Source: Paralvinella palmiformis (Eukaryota; Annelida; Polychaeta; Terebellida; Alvinellidae). From it: DNA of 64,000 nucleotides. The translations under genes and the position numbers were made by a program. The stretch's first letter is position 1; every line of letters starts with the position of its first letter. Below the pieces are notes generated by a model. That model was not told the origin of the DNA and searched no databases. It saw only the letters and a list, made by a program, of their open reading frames with translations. Location of the stretch: NCBI GenBank assembly GCA_025642065.1, contig JAODUP010001562.1, positions 55,987 to 119,986 on the forward strand, written 5' to 3'. Shown piece after piece: positions 1-11,540 of the stretch.

Positions 1-84
<84 letters not shown>
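1..84. repeat. (CA)n followed by (TA)n microsatellite
   Basis: Pure CA dinucleotides pass directly into pure TA dinucleotides. The same CA/TA compound structure recurs several times in the window. Confidence 0.97.
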
Positions 85-88
<4 letters not shown>

Positions 89-3071
89 GTTTTTAAAATA
101 TGATCAGTGATGGGGAACCCAGATACTGACTTCTGGTTGTAGATGTATTCACTTGTGCATGACTCAACTAATATTCAATTTGTATCAAACAAAAATACAC
201 AATTAGCAGTACATAACACCTTTACAACATATCACGAATATTTCACCATATCCTATCCTTCCAAATATCCAAAAACATACCAGCCACACGTCACCAACTG
301 AGTATAATTAATATGTTTACATCTGCGTTAGAAATTGTTGACCGGCCATAAGTAAGTAAGTAAGTTTATTTCTAATTATACACCTATTTCAGACAATATA
401 CAATTAACAAGTAATATGCGTCTGTAATCTCAGCATATGTTAATATATTGTAGGTCAATAATCATAATGTATAGTTACTGACATCAGTTTTAGCTTAATA
501 TCCCACCCCTCCCAAAATTTAATTCAACAATTAGTTTAATCTTACTAAGCAATCAACCACATTAAAATAATAACATTTCTAGCTCATGCTGGTATCCTAT
601 TATATTTACCCATGCCCCCTCCTCACACAAACCAGTTAGTCTCAACCTTATGCTGAGTTGGTGATTGAATTGTAATAGTTATCAACAACTTATATGCCAT
701 ATACACTATAACAGTAAAACCCGAAAACCCGGGGTTGGAGGTTCAAATTGATTAAGCCATCTTTTGACTAACGGTTCTAAAAATAAACCTTATTCAGTTT
801 GTATGCGCATTTATGTAAATCTGTTTTAATTGTCGCTTAAATTATGAACTATATTTCCTTTCTTTTAGGGTGGATGGATACACACTGTATAACTCAGGTC
901 GTTGACAAATAAAGCTTTTTGTCATTAAGTGTCTACTATGCGCTACGACGCAGAGATCATTGCCACGTCTAATATAATGCAGTATAATAAATACTTGCTG
1001 AAACCATTCGAAATCTTATCAGGACAAGTTCCTTTTTGTCCGTTAATCACAAACGTGTCTGTTAGTCCATTTTCTTCCCTAGTTTTACATGTTAGAGTGT
1101 TAATGACTCCCCATGTTTTCTTGTGTTATACCTGTATTGTTCCAGTAATTGTTTATAATATTATTCTTGGCTATTCTCTTATTAAACTTATTTCTATGTC
1201 CAATAAATTTGGTCCAATATGTTACAGTCATGTTATATTTGAGACCTTTCTAATGTAATAGATCTCTCGTTCTGGCTGATTTTATTAAGCAAGTTGTCAT
1301 CCACTCGTCTCTGATAATTTATAAAAAATAATTAGTTCTTTTTTTCTGGTATACATTCATCAAGTATGTCAGTTAATATTTCTATGAAATAGGGATGACC
1401 TTCATTAGAAGACGCATTTGAAAAACAAATTGTTGTCAAATTCATTTAATTTAGTTTCTATTGATTTCGACCTTGTTATCTATAATTGGTTAACTTAAAT
1501 TTTTAGTGGTTCCTCAGGTTTGCTGGCTGTTTGTTTTTAACGAATGCAAATACTGGCAGATGATCTGAAATATCATAGTTAATACACCGGATATAATATT
1601 GTGAGACTTCTTACATTTAACGTATATATTGGCAAGCTGTACTTTTAGGGATTCGTGTTGCTTTTGTTATTGTTGGGAGATAACATTTGGAGACAAATGT
1701 TTCGAATAATTCAGTTGTGGGTTTGCTTGTGTTAATTTTAGCATAATGAAAATTTTGGTCTGTGCCCAAATGCTCATCACATTTCTCGGATTCTAGTTAT
1801 TCCAAAATGTGATCATAGCGTTCAATAGATGTACTTGCGTTTGTACCAGGAACTCGGTATATCTCTCCAACAAAAAAAATCAATGGTTATTGAATTTTGC
1901 TTCAATAAACATACACTCAAGTTCTCCCTCCATATTTAGGCCTGGATCAGTCCTCAATTAATAATGTATATTAACATTTATGTATATGTCTACCCCCCTC
2001 TGGGTTTGATTCGATTACGACAAACAAAGTTGTAACCATCAATATGATCAAGTCTGTTTTTTGCGCCAATACTATTGCTGCAATCTAACAATATTTTCAT
2101 ATCATCAAATTTGCTTGGTAATTTTTTATGTTGTGATGCGTAACTCTATATTCATCCCCTCAAATCTATATTATCATTCTCTATTAAAATGCTCACAACA
2201 TTGTTCAAGTCTATCTTGATCATCATCATCATCATCATCATTATCCATCACAGTTTCAGTTATGTTCCTACAAGAAATACAGTTTAAAAACCCCACACAG
2301 ACAATTTTCCAATGACAACAAGATCCTCTGTAGGTATGTGTTCAACTCCCAAATTATACTATATATTCGTCTAGGTGTAATATATAGTCCAATAGTTAAA
2401 TAAGTCATAAGCAATAGTTGAACGATTGTCGATCAAGGTGTTAATGTGCACATATATTTTATAAGTAAATTTATCTTGATTAGTTGCTCTATCCTAAGCA
2501 CAAATCAGCTGATGAATGCAGTCATATACAAAGATTTCATCTATTACGAAAAGCCATTGACGCAAGTTAGGTGTACGTTGTCTAAATTAGTGCTTTCTCA
2601 CTCAATTTTTAGCTTACATTGTACAAAGGATATAATGGCCTCGTTGATATAATATGTAATATATATAATTGGAATATTATGCTATATACATTTTTAAGTC
2701 GCTGTGTTATTATTGAATTTCCCTAGTTTTCATAATAATATACAGGCTGTAAATAACACTCTGGTGTGGTAACTATAACCATTTCTATCAACATGCTAAA
2801 TGTATATTCACACCCAAGAACATAACATACCTTGCCATAAATTTCAAAATTTACAGTTGTATTTAAAATGTAGAAACATTATACTAAATATAACTAGTCA
2901 ATGAAAACACATATTTATCATTATTACCAGTTATTTAGCTTGATATTCCTATAATATGTTATTGGAATTGTCCAATATTTTGGCAGTAGAATTTAACATC
3001 AAATGGCTTCATATATGTGTACTTATTAATTAGTAAAGTTTGACCTACTGCTGTCTAGACCAAGTTACCCT
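85..3071. other. AT-rich stretch with no recognised gene
   Basis: I see no protein or RNA family here. Small simple repeats occur: (TAAG)n near 350-365 and (ATC)n near 2217-2240. The open frames at 929-1258 and 2446-2652 on the plus strand have no recognisable motif and look like chance frames in AT-rich DNA. Confidence 0.6.
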
Positions 3072-3242
3072 GTTATCACCAGGGTTGGGGTTTTTACTGT
3101 AAAAAAACTGTTTCTACATTACATTGTAAAACACTACTAATAATAGTAAAAACACCTGTACAATACTGTAACATACTGTCAAATACTGTAAAAATATCAA
3201 AAAACATAATTCATTTTACATACATGAATTTGTATTAACACA

Positions 3243-3479
3243 CTACTCAATATTTGACATATGAATATTAGGAATATTGCAAAATAATGACATTAATCTT
3301 TCTTTTGCACACTCAACACTGCCCCTGAGAATCTTATAGTAGAATACCAGCTTAAAAGCTTTACTGTTGCCTAGAAGATTGGGCACTTCAGTGTGAATAT
3401 TTCCAAAGTTGGAAATTATTCGCTCAATTGATGGTGATGAAACTGAATCCATTGAACATTTTGTGTAGTGGACTTCCAA
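3243..3479 (-). pseudogene. hAT transposase C-terminal dimerisation fragment
   Basis: The peptide contains SIERIISNFGNIHTEV, then LLGNSKAFKLVFYYK, ending in LRGSVE. This matches the usual layout of the hAT C-terminal dimerisation region: an S-x-E-R-x-F-S-like start followed by an L-x-N-x-K-A-x-K-L-V motif. It lies inside the TIR-bounded element at 3080-4178. It overlaps the BED fragment in a different frame, so the original gene is both deleted and frameshifted. Confidence 0.75.
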
Positions 3480-3604
3480 TGTGGGAGCATTATTTTATCT
3501 TGCTGATGATCACACTTTTTGCACTTAGCGTATATCTTATTTCCAATGGCAACATGTAAACAATGTTCCCATATGGAATTCTGTGGCCTTCCACCTTTAT
3601 ACAT
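3416..3604 (-). pseudogene. BED zinc-finger fragment of a hAT transposase
   Basis: The frame contains a tryptophan, then YAKCKKC, then a downstream histidine-rich stretch, in the pattern of a BED finger (aromatic residue, paired cysteines, later histidines). BED fingers bind DNA at the N-terminus of many hAT transposases. The frame runs into the dimerisation fragment in an overlapping frame with no catalytic domain between, so it is part of a deleted transposase gene and not a host regulator. Confidence 0.7.
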
Positions 3605-4186
3605 TACTAAAGGCTGGATATCAAATAATAATCACAGTATTAGTTCAATCTTTTCTATAATTCAAGTCAACATGCAGGTATGTATCAATGTGATATAACA
3701 CTATAATCATGAGAAAGTATAACACTTCTTCAAATTAAATTCAGACTGGCTTTCTGTACTGAGGCAAATTTAAGGGTAATAAAGTCACATCTTAAAAACA
3801 TTACATGTATGTATCAACATTTGATAGAGGGTTATTCTGAGAGTAGTAGATTATCTACTGTATATACAAGTAGTAATTACCCGCTACCAGATATAGTTAA
3901 GTAGTTAGTCAAGGTGTCAACTAGACTGGATATTGGGTTATCATATTGTGGATTAGTCTGTTAACTTAATTGCTGTATTAAATATTGTATGTGTTACAGT
4001 TATGCTGTAGTAGATGTTGTTACATTGTTAACATTTTACCGTTTGATAGCTACATTGTATTTTAAATTGAGGTTTTTACAAGTCAGTGTAAAAAACTGCA
4101 AAATCCAGTGTTTACATGACGCTAATAACCGTTAATTAACAGTGTCAATAACGTCTGTGTAAAAACCTCCCAACCCTGATTAGCAC

Positions 4187-4800
4187 TTGCCATACATATA
4201 TGTATAGATTGTATTCACATTAGCATTAATCTTAATAAGTGCACAAGTAATCTGTAATAAAGTATCAATGTACCGAAAATCTCTTACATTTGCAATTTAT
4301 GACAGATTGTATAATGGATGTAGTGTTCATAACAAAGACAAGTGTGTTGCACTATAATGAAAATATCGCTTACATGTGATGAATTTTGAATTGTCCTACG
4401 CGTTGTTCCATCAAATCGGACAGGGCTTTCTCATAGACGTTTACTGCGTTTTCTATTCTGTGCTTTCCAATGCATTTGACGTCGGCGGTACAATGACGGG
4501 TTACAATAAGTATGGTGCTATCTATTGTGTTGTCAATCATATACTCTAACATATGTAACCCTACACCATCATCTCCGTCCGAATAAAAGTTGATTTGAGG
4601 ATGCCAGCACAGGGATAGTGCACGCCATGTTTAGTGCATCGCAAACATCTTGAATACTGTGGATACGTAGAACGTATCCATGAATAGACGATCCGCTATC
4701 CGATATCGTGTTACCTTTCTTCAACTTCAATGTGGGTTATTCATGATAGGTGGTGAAAGCAGTGGAGGGAGGAATTTAGTTTAAAATTATCGTTAAAAAA
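4187..4800. other. No recognised gene
   Basis: A 60-codon minus-strand frame at 4370-4552 has no motif I recognise. It could belong to the LINE ORF1 remnant that follows on the same strand, but I cannot show this. Confidence 0.4.
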
Positions 4801-5390
4801 GCTTGTCATTTACAAGTATGGCCTCATTAACCGGATTGACTTTTAAGTCCTTAAAGGTTGTAAGTACAAATCATTTTCGTTCCTTTTGTTTAGCCATCAG
4901 CTGTTTGTTAATATAGTGTCCTGTGTCAAGTAGTCTATTTGACTTGCTCAACACAAGCTCTCTTTCCTTAGCCACTCGAAACGCTACAATAAAAGCACAG
5001 TTGTTGCCCTTTTTGGACCCAATACAGTATGCATAAACATACCCTTAGCGTCAATACCGATTACATTTGACAGGAATGTCCTTACTATTTCCGTTGTAGT
5101 TTCGCCGCTAAACTTCTTTATATTTGCCAATTTTAGTCTCTAATTTGAAAATAAGATTCTACTTCATGGAGTGGGCACGGAGACTATCTAGTTGATCAGT
5201 TAAATCATCAGTTATCTTCCCATATTTTGCCAACCTGGCTAACATTATGTCCACTGCATGGGAGAGCTCTCCTATCTTCTCTGTTAGACTTGAATCCTGA
5301 GATTCCTCCACGTCATCAACTCTGGTCTTCAGGTGATCCATTCTTAGTGAAGTTGCAGCGGTATCCGCTTTAATTGATACTAACATATCC
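4800..5390 (-). pseudogene. LINE ORF1 remnant (coiled coil plus RRM-like end)
   Basis: The minus-strand frame 5159-5386 has heptad-like spacing (TRVDDVEESQDSSLTEK, then a run rich in L, D and Q), as in ORF1 coiled coils of L1-type retrotransposons. Past a stop, the next frame reads IVAFRVAKERELVLSKSNRL, like the nucleic-acid-binding part of such ORF1 proteins. Stops and frame changes show that it is dead. No matching ORF2 is adjacent. Confidence 0.5.
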
Positions 5391-5699
5391 CATAATCACG
5401 ATGGCACACTCTCGGGGATGTCTAGTTTATTGGGGCTTTTTGTGGCATATTTTGTTTTAAAAAACATGACAACAAAACTTTGGTCAATGAGAACAATATC
5501 GAATGATTCCAACCATATATACAATCCATTGGCAAAATCACACAGAATTCAGTATATTTCAACAATGATGCAATAATAAGACAATAATTTGCTGTTCCAT
5601 GTGAATATTTCAAGTCTATAGTCATTCACGTATAATATCTATACTTTGGTGTATTTCTAAAACTGTAAATAACTAAATACTCCAGTCATTTTATAGGAG

Positions 5700-5860
5700 G
5701 TAGTCAAACACAAGCCGTAAACTCGTCACCATACTATAAAGGAGGCAACTGGAAGTTGTTGAAGCTGTGGAATAAGTTACCGAACCATATTAAACTTACC
5801 CCCAGCAAAGATATATTTTGTAAGGTTCTTAAAACGCACATATTTAAATTACTCTATTAA
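5700..5860 (+). pseudogene. C-terminal tail of a LINE reverse transcriptase polyprotein
   Basis: The plus strand reads LWNKLPNHIKLTPS, then FCKVLKTHIFKLLY and a stop. The W-N-x-L-P motif followed by F-x-x-x-L-K-x-H-x-F closes ORF2 in CR1-, L2- and jockey-like non-LTR elements. Only this tail remains. Confidence 0.65.
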
Positions 5861-6700
5861 TAACATAATACCAGGTATGGAGTGGGAGATCTCCAATGAA
5901 AAAAATATGATTTGTAATTTTAATTGAGAGCTTTTTCTGACTCGGGTTTAATTGGTTTTTCTTAATATCTTTTAAAACAAAGTAAGGATGTCTATAGAAT
6001 ATATGACACGATCTAGTGCACTCTTGTTTTTAATATTTACCGTTAATTATTTAACAACATATATGTATACCAAAATATGTTTTACAGATATTTATATTCA
6101 TACTTGAATTACAGATTAGTACATTTAAACGTATTTTACAGATAATCATATCTATAACACCTTAAAATATATTTATATTTACAAACCTGCATGTTTATAT
6201 AGCTATATCATTGCACATGTTAAAGCTATTTACATCCATGCATGTTCCTCATCTATCTAAAGTTATACATAGTTTAAATTGCTACTATAAATCCGAGTCT
6301 GGTGTTAAGGTATAATTGGTTGATGCCTCCTTTTTATTTTTTAAGTTCTTCATAAGGACCAGAAATCATGTTGTTCTGATAAATTCTGTGACCCTAAAAA
6401 ATATAATATCTAGGTTTGCTATAGGTATATTAAGCATTATTAGTACCCTGTGAATCATTTAACTTGAACAAGTTGACTGGTATATTTTATTTGACAAGAA
6501 CTACATTTTTATTTACAATAATAATAATAATAATAATAGTAATAATAATAATTATTATATTTTATATAGCTCCTTATTCAGTTATTTACATCCATTGCAA
6601 CTAATATTTAGATACTTGGTCATAATTAATGGAATACTTAATATCCATTTAATAATAATAATAATAATTAATAATATTATTATTATTATTATTATATTTC
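5861..6700. other. AT-rich DNA with (AAT)n/(ATT)n arrays
   Basis: No gene is seen. Trinucleotide arrays lie near 6519-6560 and 6650-6700. The second array sits exactly where homology between receptor copies A and B ends (about 6.69 kb against 61.64 kb). Confidence 0.7.
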
Positions 6701-6773
6701 TACTTTAAGAGAAACATAAAATTATATTGTCTAATCCCACTATATATATTATGTATGTATAACGTACACTAAC

Positions 6774-6980
6774 CTCAGCAGATACACCTTCATATTGACT
6801 TTCAACTATATCTTCTCCTTCAGTGTTAGCTGATATGTCTTCATAATGAATTCCGTTGTCACTAGTTACTGTATCATGTCTATCTTGTAAGATGATACTG
6901 TTATCATGTCTTTGATCTGAAGATTGTAAAGAAGGGGCTAGGTTTGTTGTTGTTCTATATATTATGAATGAATAAACAGC
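6774..6980 (-). CDS. Copy A exon 12: acidic cytoplasmic exon
   Basis: The open frame reads NLAPSLQSSDQRHDNSII, then DNGIHYEDISANTEGEDIVE and SQYEGVSAE, ending at donor GAG|GTTAGT. Tyrosines in acidic surroundings (HYED, QYEG) could be phosphorylation sites, but this is only inference. The acceptor is not clear: TATATAG and other candidates do not keep the phase left by exon 11. No later cytoplasmic exon is found in the window. Confidence 0.55.
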
Positions 6981-7026
6981 CTCAAGTAATTTACCCAAAC
7001 TCTGAACAATATTAGAATATTCTCAC

Positions 7027-7076
7027 CTGTAGACATCATACTCAGGTTGTTACTGCTATGTTGCATCTTCTTTTGC
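7027..7076 (-). CDS. Copy A exon 11: cytoplasmic juxtamembrane exon
   Basis: This 50-bp exon encodes RQKKMQHSSNNLSMMST, joining the transmembrane exon in phase 2 and leaving phase 1 at donor CAG|GTGAGA. Basic residues directly after the helix suit the cytoplasmic side. Copy B lacks this exon. There the region is replaced by a truncated SINE and (TA)n. Confidence 0.65.
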
Positions 7077-7095
7077 CTACACAAGATTGTAATAT

Positions 7096-7096
<1 letters not shown>

Positions 7097-7172
<76 letters not shown>
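7097..7172. repeat. (TA)n microsatellite
   Basis: Pure TA array in an intron of receptor copy A, next to a SINE remnant. Confidence 0.97.
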
Positions 7173-7175
<3 letters not shown>

Positions 7176-7179
7176 ATTA

Positions 7180-7318
7180 AAGGCTAGTGTGTGGCATACA
7201 CACAAATCAAAATATGGAGAGCAACCTGCATGTTCATCCCTAATTTTGAACCGATGTGCTAGGGGTTTATGTCTAACCAAACTACCAGTTCAGCTACAGA
7301 AGCACCGGTTATACATAA
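7180..7318 (-). mobile_element. tRNA-derived SINE in copy A intron
   Basis: On the minus strand GGTGCTTCTGTAGCTGAACT is followed by GGTAG and later CGGTTCAAAAT, resembling the A and B boxes of a tRNA-derived polymerase III promoter. A truncated copy occupies the matching place in copy B (61259-61325), so the insertion predates the duplication. Confidence 0.55.
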
Positions 7319-7413
7319 AACACGCATATGAGCTCGCGCTCGCACACCGGTTCACGCGCACAAACATACACAAATACACCCACACAACACAATTTAAGAC
7401 TATCTATGTATAC

Positions 7414-7522
7414 CTTAATTTCCACAACTGTGTCACTAAAATAATTATGACCACAATCAAGATAACATTCACTACAACTGCTGCAATTAATGATATCCTT
7501 TGGGATGACCAATTATCTGCTC
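7414..7522 (-). CDS. Copy A exon 10: transmembrane helix
   Basis: The exon encodes ADNWSSQRISLIAAVVVNV, then ILIVVIIILVTQLWKLR. This is a single hydrophobic helix of about 23 residues followed by basic residues, a type I membrane anchor with a cytoplasmic stop-transfer signal. The acceptor is ATTCCAG (phase 1) and the donor AAG|GTATAC (phase 2). Copy B has the same 109 bp at 61123-61231, with an in-frame stop inside the helix. Confidence 0.8.
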
Positions 7523-7608
7523 CTGGAATAAAATACAGTAATTTATAATAGAAAGTTATCAAAATATTTATGAAACGGTAAATTAGTGTTTTTAATATTT
7601 AGTCAAAC

Positions 7609-7828
7609 CTTTAACTAAGACACTGAATATGTCACTGCTAGACATATATCCCTCATTGTCCTCAACAACAAGTTTGATTTCGTATTCAGCGTTTTCTTCT
7701 GCTACAAAGACTGTACAGGTTTCAGTAGGAAGTAAGTAAATGGCAGTCGAATTGGATAACGTTTTCTTTTTGTAAAACAAGGTGACCTTTCTTATCGGAT
7801 TACAGATTGGCTTAATAGAAGAAAGGAC
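7609..7828 (-). CDS. Copy A exon 9: membrane-proximal extracellular exon
   Basis: The exon lies between acceptor CGCACAG and donor AAAG|GTTTGA. It encodes SIKPICNPIRKVTLFYKKKT, then TCTVFVAEENAEYEIKLVVE and DNEGYMSSSDIFSVLVK. The E-Y-E-I-K-L-V-V-E strand followed by S-S-x-D-I-F fits the last half of an FN3-type domain. The LINE at 7.9-9.7 kb sits in the intron just upstream. The donor joins in phase 1 to the transmembrane exon. Confidence 0.7.
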
Positions 7829-7870
7829 CTGTGCGGGAACAAAATAGACACATATATGATAAATTAGGGT

Positions 7871-7871
<1 letters not shown>

Positions 7872-7919
<48 letters not shown>
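7872..7919. repeat. (TA)n microsatellite
   Basis: TA array at the truncated 3' end of the intronic LINE. Confidence 0.95.
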
Positions 7920-7921
<2 letters not shown>

Positions 7922-7969
7922 CGAGGATATATGTCTGTGTATTATCATTCCACAAGCACAGCTTATTGT

Positions 7970-8430
7970 GTTCAATGAAGTCTTCTAATGTGTTGCCCTT
8001 GTTGTTATGTTTCCCCATATGGTATTCATATCACCGATTAGAATGAAAAGGGATGGAAGCTGGCTTATCAATTCATTTCTGCCAAGTAAAATGTTATTAG
8101 AATATATTTTGAACACAATGTTATGGTCTTGTGGAGTGACAGCGTCACAGCAACTGCATGCAGATTGGTGTTTAAACTGATTGGTTTGTGTGAAATAGTT
8201 ATCTTGATCATGATGGTTACTCCTCCGGAAGCTCTGGTATCAATAGATTCAGAAAATATGCGGTATGAGGAGTATTTCTTCAAATTAATTATATTTGTAC
8301 TTTTCATATTTGTTTCTTGGCAGCAGAATGTCATAGTCCTGCATTAACATTTTTATTTCGTCTATATTCGTTCTAAATACTCTACAGTTCCAATTAATGA
8401 TAGACTAGTATATTTCTATTTGTTTTTATT
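7970..8430 (-). pseudogene. LINE ORF2 endonuclease fragment
   Basis: The minus-strand frames 8334-8068 and 8018-7812 hold pieces of an APE-type endonuclease. One is a CCQETN stretch (the Q-E-T motif). Another, better preserved in copy B, is LIGDMNTIWG, the G-D-x-N motif. A third is FIEHNKLCLWNDNTQTYI. The reverse transcriptase is missing. Confidence 0.65.
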
Positions 8431-8523
8431 TTATTCTGAAGGAGTTCCCGATGGGCCATGACCTAGATTACCCAGGTCATCATAGTCATTGGAGGATCCA
8501 TTCAGAATATCCAGCAAGACATT

Positions 8524-9438
8524 TTATCGCCCCTTTTCCCGATCAGAAAATATCTTCTTTTTCTTTTCTGGTTTAGGGGCGGGGGAGGGAGGTGTAGTTG
8601 GCTTGGGTCCGATATTTGCCGATTTATGCTTGCTTAAGCTTTCTTTTGAAGATATTTTCTGATTTGTATGGGACTCCATCACTGGAGAAGGTGATGGGGT
8701 ATCCCCCTTTTTCGACTGTCGCCCAGACTTAGCGGTTGGTGTCACCTATGACTGTTTTGTTGTAGTAACAGTCATGGTAGCCACATTTTAGCACTTGTCT
8801 TTGGATTCCCTGTGTTACTTTGACGGGGCAGTCCCGGGAGAAAGATCCATTGTCTCCGTCACAGTAAACGCAGTGATGTTTCTGATTATAGTCCCCATCC
8901 CCATGACAGGTTGTGCCACATTTGGCGCAGATAAGCTCTCCCTTACAGGTCATTCTGTGGTGTCCGTACCTTTGGCACTTGAAACACTGCAGTGGATCAG
9001 GGACATAGTCATTAACCTTTACCCGAAGGAATCCAATTTTTATGGAGGTAGGAAATACAGGGAGTCCAAACGTGAGGATGATTGTGCCGGCATTTATTTG
9101 GCGAAAGGCCCTGTGCTGACAAATTTTTGAGTATTTCGTCATATTTTCACATTTGCCGCCATTTTCAACGCATAAAACAGTCAGAATGACTCTTTTTGGA
9201 TACCTCAATAATGAAACCTCCTAACTGATACTGGCGTTCCAGCCAAGCCTTTTAGTCCCCTTTCGATGGCAAAGTGTTTTAACTTTGCCAAGGGAATGTC
9301 CTTGTTAGTGCCCTGGATAACCAGAAATCTGGGCCATAAGCAAAGAAATGGTTCTTCGTTGTCTGAGGAAGGATCCACCTCTAGGGCACACTTTTTGTGA
9401 GAATGCGAGCATTGGGGGGGGGGGGGGAGGAGGGGCAT
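8524..9438 (-). pseudogene. LINE ORF1: nucleic-acid-binding protein with zinc knuckles (broken)
   Basis: The first frame (9438-9205) contains WPRFLVIQGTNKDIPLAKL, a start typical of ORF1 proteins annotated as nucleic-acid-binding protein from mobile element jockey. The second frame (9208-8729) reads FPTSIKIGFLRVKV, then the CCHC knuckle CFKCQRYGHHRMTC, a second one CAKCGTTCH, and a third CVYCDGDNGS, in which the expected histidine is asparagine. The third frame (8745-8524) is a basic, proline/serine-rich tail with KKKK. These proteins bind element RNA. The gene is split over three frames and dead. Confidence 0.8.
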
Positions 9439-9838
9439 ATTTAGCTTTTATTTACTAAAAGTCAGAAAACAACCACCTCCAGAGCTGAACGTCACTAGCC
9501 GAGTGGTCAGATCGGGCCTTTCTTACCTCCCATTTTAGAAGAAAATTAGGGCCCAAGTAGTCTGTTGCGGTATTTCCACCACTCAACTACGAGGAATGCC
9601 TCTTTCCCTCCTACGGGTCGCAACCCACGGCAAACAAGTTGTCCCTTTTAGTCACTTTTTACAACATGCAGGGAATACAGCGGGCCAATCCTAAACCAAG
9701 GTCCCATATGGGGAAACAAAAACATTGGTTGAATATATTTACACTTTTAAAAGCCAAGCCAAATGTCAATACCCAACCCGCCATCTACCGCAAAGAAAGA
9801 AGGAGAAATGAATGCATAGCTTTAAAATTCTATATCAT

Positions 9839-10505
9839 TTAAAAGAAAGTTTACCTTCATTTCAAATTTCCAGGACTAATATAGTTATATTCACAAATAT
9901 CATAATGATGTCTAAACTTTTTAAATGATCACCCACATATTAAATAATCCAGTTATAAGTGCTGATTAATCGACTATTAATGACTTGTGCGCGCCTCTAT
10001 GTTTAAGCTAGACACCGACCGGAAGCTCCTGAATGCTGTCGTCATTTGAACTAAGCAATTTCACCGGAAGTCTGTATAACCCATTTAAAAGCATCTAAAC
10101 AAGTGTTAGCCAAGAATAATTCCAGAACAAAACGTAGTAATTTCGCTAAATTTACATCATTACTGACATTCAGTTATATTAGTTTGAGCCAGAAGAACCA
10201 TTATAAGATGAAGATGATTATTTTGAAGAATCATTGAAGAAAGCGTGAGGAGAACCGGAAACGCTAACTGGTGTCTATGCGATCTCTGTGTACTCCTGGC
10301 CCAGATGACGTCAGAACACTTGAATTTTCTCTTTCCCGCTTTCGCATCTGGTGCAGGGGTAATGGCGGCCTTCCAGTAATTTGGATAATTTCCTTATATC
10401 TATGATATCTGGTATAGTTCGAGATTATTATTTTTAAATATTTCTTTACTTTTATAAGCATTACAAATTTAAGAAATATTATCTGAGAGTGAGCTGTCCC
10501 TTTAA
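9839..10505. mobile_element. Non-autonomous DNA element with TTAA ends
   Basis: The sequence lies between TTAA at 9839-9842 and TTAA at 10502-10505, with ends TTTAAAAGAAAG and GTCCCTTTAAAC. Related copies lie at 44367-44973 (ends TTTAAAGGG and CCCTTTAAG) and about 58367-58972. Shared internal parts include the stretch around GACACCGACCGGAAGCTCC and a TGACGTCA-like site. Ends abutting TTAA suggest piggyBac-type insertion, but no transposase is present, so the class is inference. It lies in an intron of receptor copy A. Confidence 0.6.
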
Positions 10506-10589
10506 ACAGATGTATGACTGTTTCACTGTTACGGAGTCACAGGTGTCGTCATTCATTTGAACTGTACGACACCCACTTCCAAAAACATG

Positions 10590-10676
10590 AATCTGTATTA
10601 TTATTATTATTATTGTTATTATTATTACTAATATTATTATTATTATCATCATCATTATTACTAATATTATTATTAT
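10590..10676. repeat. (ATT)n array
   Basis: Imperfect ATT trinucleotide array in an intron of copy A. Confidence 0.9.
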
Positions 10677-11074
10677 AGATATATATTCTTATGACGCTTA
10701 TACATTTTAAAAAATTCGATTTGAAATTGTGTTTTATTTCTCATAAAGTATGTACAGATACAGTTCTCAACATTTCCAACTGTTCGAGAGTGGGGGATAT
10801 CTGAGTTCACAACTAATATATTTGTTTCTTCCAACAGGGCAGCGTATTATATTTTATGTGGTTACAGAAAGTGTATTTACTGTGAAATATGTTTTGATCA
10901 ACTGCACATATAGGACAAAAAAGAAAATCATCAGACACAACTGTGATATATATTGTGACATTTGTTGGAAAGATGGAAGAGCTGGAAAAATAGGAATCCA
11001 GTAAATACAGCGATTTAACATTTTATGATCATCTATACTATCCTTTTCTTTAATAATACTAAATGCTAAAGTAC

Positions 11075-11152
11075 TTGCCTTAAATACAATTATAACGTAT
11101 GAAGGGCCAACTTCATTTGTTAAAACTCTTGTCTCTGATATAACTGGAGTTT
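11075..11152 (-). CDS. Copy A exon 8: short exon, start of a second FN3-like domain
   Basis: This 78-bp exon has acceptor GTTCCAG and probable donor CAA|GTACTT, phase 1 at both ends. It encodes ETPVISETRVLTNEVGPSYV and IIVFKA, like the first strands of an FN3 domain. The matching plus-strand exon at 57973-58050 has the same length and borders. Its join to the next exon is uncertain: with the acceptor I chose for exon 9 the phases disagree, so an exon may be missing. Confidence 0.55.
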
Positions 11153-11254
11153 CTGGAACTAGTAGAAGACACTGTTATCATCAACATATTTATTGAGGGT
11201 TAGTCTACGTCTAAATAATTGTAAACATAAAAATACAGAGGCTACTTCTATCCA

Positions 11255-11298
11255 ACCATCCATCCATCCATCCATCCATCCATCCATCCATCCATCTA
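11255..11298. repeat. (CATC)n array
   Basis: Tetranucleotide CATC array. The inverse array is at 57838-57868 in copy B. Confidence 0.95.
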
Positions 11299-11540
11299 TC
11301 CGTACCTCTAGCATACACATAAATTCACCTGAATATATACGCTCACATGAGTGTGTACACGTTAATTCAACAGGATAATAGCATAATATTGCTAGGTTAT
11401 GTCAATAGCTTGTTAAGGCTTTTTTATTAATTAAAATAAATGTAACTCTAATATAATAAATTAACAGAGGGGGATATCATCCACATATACAAAGGGAATG
11501 AAATAACTGAACGACCAAAAGAAAGAATTAATCATTGATC

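Larger units (their letters stand above)
3072..4186 (-). mobile_element. Internally deleted hAT transposon with TIRs and near-matching 8-bp flanks
   Basis: The element runs from 3080 to 4178, about 1.1 kb. Its left end CAGGGTTGGGGTTTTTAC is the inverted counterpart of its right end GTAAAAACCTCCCAACCCTG. The flanks GTTATCAC (3072-3079) and ATTAGCAC (4179-4186) agree at 6 of 8 bases, which fits the 8-bp target duplication typical of hAT elements. Inside, on the minus strand, are a BED-finger fragment and a hAT dimerisation fragment with no catalytic core between them. The element is therefore a deletion derivative that would need a transposase supplied from elsewhere. Confidence 0.85.
7930..9730 (-). 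mobile_element. Truncated jockey-superfamily LINE in copy A intron
   Basis: In minus-strand order there are a 5' untranslated region (about 9730-9450, with GGGTTGCGACCCG-type sequence), an ORF1 with zinc knuckles, and the beginning of an ORF2 with endonuclease fragments. It breaks off at about 7.93 kb, before any reverse transcriptase. The same element lies in the corresponding intron of copy B on the plus strand. It was therefore inserted before the inverted duplication. Stops and frameshifts show that it is inactive. Confidence 0.8.

Noticed and set aside
929..1258. 109-codon plus-strand frame
   Set aside because: Composition is typical of AT-rich noncoding DNA. There is no recognisable domain or splice context.
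10750..11004. 84-codon plus-strand frame with membrane-like stretches
   Set aside because: It lies antisense next to receptor exon 8, has no family motif, and the homologous region in copy B does not keep it open.
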